Below, piece after piece: positions 7,018 to 12,077 of a stretch of DNA of 12,077 nt. The notes beneath the pieces are model-generated. The model did not search any database, was not told where the DNA came from, and saw nothing but the letters and a program-made list of their open reading frames with translations. Source of the DNA: a bacterium HR20 (GTDB taxonomy: Bacteria; Bacteroidota; Ignavibacteria; Kapaibacteriales; NICIL-2); NCBI GenBank assembly GCA_002898675.1, contig BEHW01000066.1, positions 1 through 12,077 of the forward strand, read 5' to 3'. How positions within the stretch are numbered: the first letter of the stretch is position 1; each line of letters starts with the position of its first letter. Made by a program: the position numbers and the translations under genes.

Positions 7018-8370
7018 ATGGAATACCACGACAGCATTCTCGAGCTCATAGGCAATACTCCTCTTGTCAAGCTTCGCCGTGTCACTAGAGGCATTGCAGC
7101 ACCAGTGTTTGTCAAGCTCGAATCCCGAAATCCAGGTGGCTCGATCAAAGATCGCATCGGAATTGCGATGATCGAAGCCGCCGAGCGCGACGGACGATTG
7201 AAACCAGGCGGTCTCATCATCGAAGCCACAAGTGGCAATACTGGCATCGGGATTGCGCTTGCCGCAGCGGTCAAAGGCTACCGTTGCCTGTTTGTGACAA
7301 CAGACAAAGCATCCCAAGAGCGCGTCCGCTACCTGAAGGCACTCGGAGCAGATGTGATCATCGCCTCATCCCTTGCTAAGCCTACCTCGCCTGACTATTA
7401 CGTCAACATCGCAATCGAGTTGAGCAAGACCATTCCGAACTCGGTTCTTTTCAACCAATACGACAATCCCACTAATGCCGAGGCACACTACCACACCACA
7501 GGACCAGAAATCTGGCGACAGACCGATGGGAAGATTACACACTTCGTTGCAGGTATGGGAACAGGAGGAACGATAACCGGCACTGCACGCTACCTGAAGG
7601 AACAGAATCCCGACATTCGTGTCGTCGCTGCTGATCCCATTGGTTCTGTGATCAAAACATACAAGGAAACCGGCACCATTCCAGAAGGCTCACCATACTT
7701 AGTCGAGGGCGTTGGGCAAGATCGTATCCCAGCGAACTTAGACCTGCAGTTGATTGACGACATTGAGCTTGTCAGCGATCGAGAATCGTTTGCGATGGCA
7801 CGCCGATTAGCACGGGAGGAAGGAATTTTCTGCGGTGGGTCCTCGGGGATGAATGTTGTCGTTGCCCTCCGTGTTGCCCGTGCACTTTCTGCCGATGCAT
7901 GCGTAGTAACGATCATTTGCGACACTGGTGAGCGTTACCTGAGCAAACACCACTCAGAGGAATGGCTCCGCTCGCAGAACATTCAACTGGATGAATCCCT
8001 GACAGCCGGACTCATCCTGGAGCGGAAGCGCAATCGCGCACTCCTTCCTTCGCTGGTAAGTATCGAGGCTGCCTCGACGATTAGTCAAGCGCTAGAGATC
8101 CTCGAACGCTACGACCTCGACCGCGCACCAGTTCTCGATGGCCATACCGTCGTTGGTACGGCTGTGAAAGCATCGCTGCTCCACGATGTTCTCTGTAATG
8201 TGGATGCACTGACTGAACCGATTACTGAGCACATGGACGCCCCGCTTCCGAGCATTGATGCACATACCCAATGGGACCAAGTCTGTGAGCAGCTCCGCGC
8301 AGAACCTGCATTATTGGTCACCCTCTACGGCTACCCAACTGGGATTATCACTCGCGAGGATGCACTCTAA
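7018..8370 (+). CDS. Cystathionine beta-synthase (PLP enzyme with C-terminal CBS-domain region)
   Basis: This enzyme condenses serine (or an activated serine) with homocysteine to cystathionine in transsulfuration; related bacterial enzymes can also make cysteine or release H2S. The 450-residue protein has a fold-type II PLP domain (about 1-325) with IGNTPLVKL (11-19), the PLP lysine Lys44 in NPGGSIKDRIG, TSGNTG (71-76), the phosphate loop GMGTGGT (179-185), EGVGQDRIP (230-238) and the SKHHSEEWLRSQ block (309-320). A C-terminal CBS-domain region (about 345-450) follows, with GIITREDAL at the end. This C-terminal region separates it from plain cysteine synthase CysK. The second CBS repeat stops very soon after that motif, so it looks slightly short. 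There is no N-terminal heme-binding extension. ATG 7018 is preferred because the family starts at this point and the codon lies 4 bp after the exporter stop; ATGs at 6961, 6991 and 7006 would overlap the exporter gene. Confidence 0.88.
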   Translation: MEYHDSILELIGNTPLVKLRRVTRGIAAPVFVKLESRNPGGSIKDRIGIAMIEAAERDGRLKPGGLIIEATSGNTGIGIALAAAVKGYRCLFVTTDKASQERVRYLKALGADVIIASSLAKPTSPDYYVNIAIELSKTIPNSVLFNQYDNPTNAEAHYHTTGPEIWRQTDGKITHFVAGMGTGGTITGTARYLKEQNPDIRVVAADPIGSVIKTYKETGTIPEGSPYLVEGVGQDRIPANLDLQLIDDIELVSDRESFAMARRLAREEGIFCGGSSGMNVVVALRVARALSADACVVTIICDTGERYLSKHHSEEWLRSQNIQLDESLTAGLILERKRNRALLPSLVSIEAASTISQALEILERYDLDRAPVLDGHTVVGTAVKASLLHDVLCNVDALTEPITEHMDAPLPSIDAHTQWDQVCEQLRAEPALLVTLYGYPTGIITREDAL

Positions 8371-8378
8371 TACATAAA

Positions 8379-8424
8379 CAGGGCGTAACGCTGACGGTGG
8401 CGCCACGCCCTGCGCATTTTGTTT
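8379..8424 (+). terminator. Rho-independent-like terminator after the cystathionine beta-synthase gene
   Basis: CAGGGCGT (8379-8386) and ACGCCCTG (8405-8412) form a perfect, GC-rich 8 bp stem, 8 bp after the stop codon. The 18 nt loop contains the palindrome GGCGCC. It is followed by the T-rich stretch ATTTTGTTT (8416-8424). This is a good + strand terminator for the exporter/synthase unit. Confidence 0.7.
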
Positions 8425-8442
8425 GTACACTTCAGTACAAAC
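8421..8442. other. Second hairpin/palindrome in the convergent gap
   Basis: GTTTGTAC (8421-8428) and GTACAAAC (8435-8442) form a perfect 8 bp inverted repeat around a 6 nt loop. It overlaps the T-rich tail of the terminator just upstream. Being symmetric, it could help stop porV transcripts coming from the other side, or be a protein-binding palindrome. The remaining gap to 8518 holds a run of nine T (8503-8511) directly after the palindrome TCGGCCGA, and no gene. Confidence 0.4.
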
Positions 8443-8518
8443 GGCAAGACAAAGTTACGAAGGAAGCACGGTTCTTTGGTGCTCAATTTTCGTTTCGGCC
8501 GATTTTTTTTTGCGCCAA

Positions 8519-9580
8519 TTACTCCCAGTTGATGAGCAGAGAAAACCGCATGGTGTTGGCAAGGGGGTGATTTTGCTCAATAGTGTTGATAAAGCTAAAA
8601 TCAAGCGTGAAGATGTCATAGCGCACCCCTGCGCCAAACGTCCAAAACCGACGGCCTCCGATACGTGTTGGCTCACCAAAGTAACCTGCACGGAGCGCAA
8701 TTACTTTTTCATACCAATACTCAGCGCCAATTGCAGTTTCTACTCCTGGATTTTGCCAAGCAGTTACAAATGACCTTGGCAATGGATCAGAACCAAATTG
8801 ATCTCGCCGGACAAGCAGTTTACCAACATCGGCAGCAATGCTTAGATCGTTGAATTCATCTCGGACGAGGTTGAGTGCGATGCCGAGTTTGAGCATCGTG
8901 GGCAATGGGTCTGCTTCACTCCGATAGGTCATTTTCGGACCTACATTCTGCAAGTTGAACCCAAGCGCCAATTTCGAGCCCAAATCGAGTCCAGCAATGT
9001 TGAGCGACGATGGCTTCCAGAGCAAGCCGAAGTCGAATCCACCACTGACACCAACACCTGGTGCTGTCTGCCCTGGCTGTGCGGGTGCTAAGTTCGATTG
9101 GATGTACCGCAGTTGGACGCCCGCACCCAGGTCGTCGGCGATCAGAGTGCCGTATGCCAAACCAATAGCGAACTCATTCGAACGAAATGTGCCAAGTTTA
9201 TTGCCGTTGATGTCTCGCCGCTCGAACTGCCCTAAATTCATCAGGATGAAATTGGCGGCAACCATGCCATCGAGTTCTTTGAAGTAGCGCCCATAGGTGC
9301 CGTAGCTGTAGAAAAGATCCGCATTGAATTGCGGGAGCCAGCGTGAAAACGAAAGTGCCACCTGCTGATCGCGTTGGAATGCCAATCCGCCAGTGTTCCA
9401 GTGCACAGCGTAGAGATTGTCTGCTACAGCGGTCCCGCATTCCCCCATGCCGCTTGCACGTGCATCCGGGGAAATCAGGAGAAATGGCACCGCTGAACCG
9501 CCAGCTTGCGCAAAAAGTGCCGAACTTGTGCTTCCCACTACGACTACAAGCGTAATGGCTCGAAGAAGTGTGCTTGTCAT
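8519..9580 (-). CDS. porV: Type IX secretion system outer-membrane protein PorV (LptO)
   Basis: PorV is an outer-membrane beta-barrel of the FadL-like family. It takes T9SS cargo from the SprA/Sov translocon and carries it to the PorU sortase. The 353-residue protein has a signal peptide (basic Arg7, hydrophobic core about 8-23, probable signal peptidase I cut after FAQA, residue 26). The mature N-terminus carries the PorV-family motif AVPFLLISPDARASGMGECGTA (30-51, conserved Pro32, Pro38, Asp39, Arg41, Gly44 and Gly46). The rest alternates short polar and aromatic strands as expected for a barrel, and ends RFSLLINWE. It is somewhat shorter than the P. gingivalis protein (about 390 residues). 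The ATG at 9580 lies 21 bp after the porU stop, so the two genes are almost certainly co-transcribed, the order known from Bacteroidota. No Shine-Dalgarno precedes the start. Confidence 0.9.
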   Translation of the reverse strand: MTSTLLRAITLVVVVGSTSSALFAQAGGSAVPFLLISPDARASGMGECGTAVADNLYAVHWNTGGLAFQRDQQVALSFSRWLPQFNADLFYSYGTYGRYFKELDGMVAANFILMNLGQFERRDINGNKLGTFRSNEFAIGLAYGTLIADDLGAGVQLRYIQSNLAPAQPGQTAPGVGVSGGFDFGLLWKPSSLNIAGLDLGSKLALGFNLQNVGPKMTYRSEADPLPTMLKLGIALNLVRDEFNDLSIAADVGKLLVRRDQFGSDPLPRSFVTAWQNPGVETAIGAEYWYEKVIALRAGYFGEPTRIGGRRFWTFGAGVRYDIFTLDFSFINTIEQNHPLANTMRFSLLINWE

Positions 9581-9601
9581 GGCTGATGAGCGTGGATGGT
9601 T

Positions 9602-12077
9602 TTACTGCACTTTGACGATAAATCCGCGAATGACATTGTTCGAACCAAGGCTGTTCGAGAGCTCAATTGTGTAGGTATAAACGCCAGAAGGAAGAGTCCC
9701 TCCCTGGCTGGTACGTCCATCCCAGACGATGCTCGCACTGTGCACATCGGTACTGACAGCCTCTTTCTGCCACACAGCCTGCCCGCTCAAATCAGTAATG
9801 CGAATCCGAACATTGACCGGGATGCTTTGGTTGTGGTTGTATGCTATCGTCACCTGATCGCTGAAAGGGTTAGGATATGCAATGACACGCCCAGTTGTAA
9901 TGACCGAATCGTTTGATGGAACGAGAAACCACACTTGTGCAGTGCTGTAGTTATTCCATACATCCCATGCTCGGACACGAATGGTATGGAGTCCGGAACT
10001 CAGGCCAAATAACTGGCGTTGTGCCGTCCCACCGCGTGAGTCGGTAGGAGATGTTTCGAAGTATTCGGTCAAATCCAGCGCATCGAGATTATCGTCCAAC
10101 CATGCCTCGATTTTGTGCCCAATACCAATACCCGTTGTGTTGATGCCCGATTCATCCCAGAGATCAACGATGAGCACAGGATTGCTCCGCACAACATCAC
10201 CAGGCTGAAAGCGCCGCGAATCCATGTACACAGCTATCTGTGGACCTGCTTTGTCCTCGACAGAGGTGATCTCAACGCAGGCAATCCTGAGTGCCTGCGA
10301 CACCCCCATTGCATCTGATGAGTCCTGGGTGTTCAAAGCAAACAGATGCAACCGACATGTACTATCGCTGAGCGTTACATCTTTCGGAATGATGAACTCA
10401 GCAATAAGCTGCCCATGTCGAATGGGGTAGTTCCCCCGGTAGATCGAACCCCCAAGTTTCCAGAAACGGAACACCGTCGCATCTCCAAGGAGTGCCAATG
10501 CACTTTGATCCTGAATTTGCAAGAGCAAGTCAGGGTCGAATAGAGAAACAGCACCTGTGCCATCGAAATCATCGAGCATGTGGCTGCTGAGTGGATCGCG
10601 AATGGATGCAACCAGGCGGACGCGCTCCAACGCACAAACTGTCACTGCTACTGTGTCGGAGCTCAGCGGTGTTCGTTCAATTGTGTCGAGTGTAATTGAT
10701 GCCGATGGCAAAAGAAGCCGCAATGCAGGATCGCCGAGCAGCAAATACCGCCGATCGTTGTCGCTGTAAGATCGCAGCTTTATCGCAAGCAGCAAATCTC
10801 CGAGCGTGCGCCTTGTTCCATCGGGATTCCGTTGCCCCAGTTCTTCGTAAAAGCGCCGATTGATCGCTTCGTTGGCAATCGTGTACACTACCCGCGATGC
10901 AGAAAATGCACCGATTGCTCCGCCCAAGGGCCATTGAATAAGTGCTTCTGCCCCACTTTGGACGTCCGGCATGTCGAACCGCGCGAAGTCACACGTTGCA
11001 GCCACCACAAAGAAGTTCTTTGCTTGGTTCCGCATCAACTGGATCGTACGGTCCCGATCGAAAATTTCCTCGTGTGCCCATACCCGCGGATTGCCATGCC
11101 CCATCCAGTTGAGCAAGAGTGTTCCTTGGCCATTGATTATCGAAAGCATCGCTTCAGTCGCGGCTGGTTTCCGATTACCGCTGGATGCATTCGAGAGTGG
11201 ATACTCGCACATGTACACTTTCCGCTGGATCATGGCAGGAAGCCATTGACGCAGTACAGCAGAAACTGCCTCAGATGAATTGACGTGGAGTGCACCATCT
11301 GTCTTCCCCGAAGAGGTCGGCCCGTCATCGGCTACGAGCGTAACCGTAGTCTGCCAGGCATCCCGCGCTGATTGCGTCTCGTATTGACGAATTTTTTCGA
11401 CCATCTGCTGCCCTTGTGCATCCGAGGTAATCGGCAGCCTCCCTACTGCAATATCCATGACGAAATCATCGCCGTCAACGCAGCCGAAGTAATCTTCCGT
11501 TGCATAGCTGTCATCGGCATACGACCAATTGTACGGCACCCCGAAGCGCTGTTCAACGTTATCGTTCTCATAGGGTGGGATCCAATTCGGTGTCGTTGTT
11601 GTGATCCCTCGGTAGTCGTAATGTCCATCCCCCCAGAGCAACACATACCGTGGAGGAGCGTTCCAGTAGTGGTACGCAAAACTGATAAAGTCCCGAATTG
11701 CTGTTGGATCGGGCATTCCTGCAGCGAACGCTGCATAAATGTTCTCGGTTGGTACTACAGCAACCCTGAGTGCTGAACGCCCTCGGCGGTACGCGGCATA
11801 CGCACGGGCACTCTCGATGAACTCTTGCGGTGCAATGACAATCATGTCTGCATCTACGCTTGGGCTGCGCGCCAGGCCAACGTCAGTGCGAGTAAGCTCC
11901 GGTTGACGACGCTCGGCAGAAACGTAATATTGCCGCGGACGAACGCGCTGAGTGCTATCGAGCAGAACACGGAATACGCCCTGTTGAGCAACAATCGAGA
12001 GGTTCCGCAATAGCTGCGGGCGTCGGGGGTCGGTAATGTCAAAACAGAGCGGCGCTGCGCTGAAACCGCTGACGGCG
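9602..12077 (-). CDS. porU: Type IX secretion system sortase PorU, C25 (gingipain-like) peptidase, 5' end outside window
   Basis: PorU works at the cell surface with PorV: it cuts the C-terminal sorting domain from T9SS cargo and links the cargo to A-LPS. The frame stays open to the window edge, giving about 824 visible residues; known PorU proteins are about 1,100-1,200, so the N-terminal part is missing. The TTG at 12010 is not the start, because FDITDPRRPQLL precedes it in frame. The C25 peptidase domain spans roughly 11860 down to 10700, with the catalytic His in NWMGHGNPRVW (codon 11096-11098), the catalytic Cys in VAATCDFARF (codon 10991-10993), and the terminal LLLGDPALRLLLP block. A region of probable Ig-like beta domains follows. 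The C-terminus (about 9605-9900) is itself a type A sorting domain: YPNPFSDQVTIAY, DLSGQAVW, SGVYTYTIELS and GFIVKVQ. PorU proteins are known to keep this domain. Both catalytic residues are present, so it should be active. Confidence 0.9.
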   Translation of the reverse strand, partial: AVSGFSAAPLCFDITDPRRPQLLRNLSIVAQQGVFRVLLDSTQRVRPRQYYVSAERRQPELTRTDVGLARSPSVDADMIVIAPQEFIESARAYAAYRRGRSALRVAVVPTENIYAAFAAGMPDPTAIRDFISFAYHYWNAPPRYVLLWGDGHYDYRGITTTTPNWIPPYENDNVEQRFGVPYNWSYADDSYATEDYFGCVDGDDFVMDIAVGRLPITSDAQGQQMVEKIRQYETQSARDAWQTTVTLVADDGPTSSGKTDGALHVNSSEAVSAVLRQWLPAMIQRKVYMCEYPLSNASSGNRKPAATEAMLSIINGQGTLLLNWMGHGNPRVWAHEEIFDRDRTIQLMRNQAKNFFVVAATCDFARFDMPDVQSGAEALIQWPLGGAIGAFSASRVVYTIANEAINRRFYEELGQRNPDGTRRTLGDLLLAIKLRSYSDNDRRYLLLGDPALRLLLPSASITLDTIERTPLSSDTVAVTVCALERVRLVASIRDPLSSHMLDDFDGTGAVSLFDPDLLLQIQDQSALALLGDATVFRFWKLGGSIYRGNYPIRHGQLIAEFIIPKDVTLSDSTCRLHLFALNTQDSSDAMGVSQALRIACVEITSVEDKAGPQIAVYMDSRRFQPGDVVRSNPVLIVDLWDESGINTTGIGIGHKIEAWLDDNLDALDLTEYFETSPTDSRGGTAQRQLFGLSSGLHTIRVRAWDVWNNYSTAQVWFLVPSNDSVITTGRVIAYPNPFSDQVTIAYNHNQSIPVNVRIRITDLSGQAVWQKEAVSTDVHSASIVWDGRTSQGGTLPSGVYTYTIELSNSLGSNNVIRGFIVKVQ

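Noticed and set aside
10832..11278. A + strand open frame of 148 codons, rich in Cys and His, that might look like a small metal-binding protein
   Set aside because: It lies entirely antisense to the catalytic domain of porU, whose conserved motifs leave no doubt about the coding strand; the Cys/His content is a by-product of the opposite frame.
1..12077. Search for tRNA, rRNA, CRISPR repeats, insertion sequences, phage genes, toxin-antitoxin or defence genes
   Set aside because: Nearly all of the window is filled by recognisable, intact genes on one strand or the other; no array-like repeats, transposase motifs or tRNA-like folds were seen.

Overview
The window looks like chromosomal DNA from a member of the Bacteroidota or a close FCB-group lineage. 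The strongest reason is the porU-porV pair at the right end: the C25-family sortase and the outer-membrane shuttle of the type IX secretion system, a system confined to that group. Three further points agree. The MnmA fragment has a Bacteroidota-looking block around its catalytic Cys. No gene start has a recognisable Shine-Dalgarno sequence. One intergenic gap holds an exact TAnnTTTG box, the -7 promoter element of this phylum. Base composition is moderately GC-rich by eye, which would suit a deep lineage (Kapabacteria/Ignavibacteria-like) better than a typical low-GC Bacteroidia, but the exact taxon is only a guess.

Layout. Positions 1-8370 carry seven genes on the + strand: the 3' end of mnmA (tRNA 2-thiolation), kbl (glycine C-acetyltransferase), a 3-hydroxyacyl-CoA dehydrogenase, a LolC/E-type permease, a DhnA-type class I fructose-bisphosphate aldolase, an MdlA/YheI-type ABC exporter half, and a cystathionine beta-synthase. 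kbl, the dehydrogenase and the permease are closely spaced (36 bp gap, then an ATGA overlap) and probably form one transcription unit. The exporter and cystathionine beta-synthase (4 bp apart) probably form another. The aldolase sits between them with a structured leader. Positions 8519-12077 carry porU (5' end outside the window) and porV on the - strand, 21 bp apart. The two gene blocks converge on a 148 bp gap with a good + strand terminator and a second hairpin.

Function. The + strand genes are mostly housekeeping: tRNA modification, threonine/glycine and acyl-CoA metabolism, glycolysis/gluconeogenesis, sulfur amino acids and envelope transport. They do not form one clear pathway. The - strand pair is one functional module: PorU removes C-terminal sorting signals and attaches cargo at the cell surface, and PorV brings cargo to it.

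I found no mobile element, CRISPR array, tRNA, rRNA or phage gene, and no evidence of an undescribed system. The points most worth a second look are the exporter half without its expected partner, the Lol-type permease without an ATPase, the possible alternative hairpins before the aldolase, and the variant T9SS pair.
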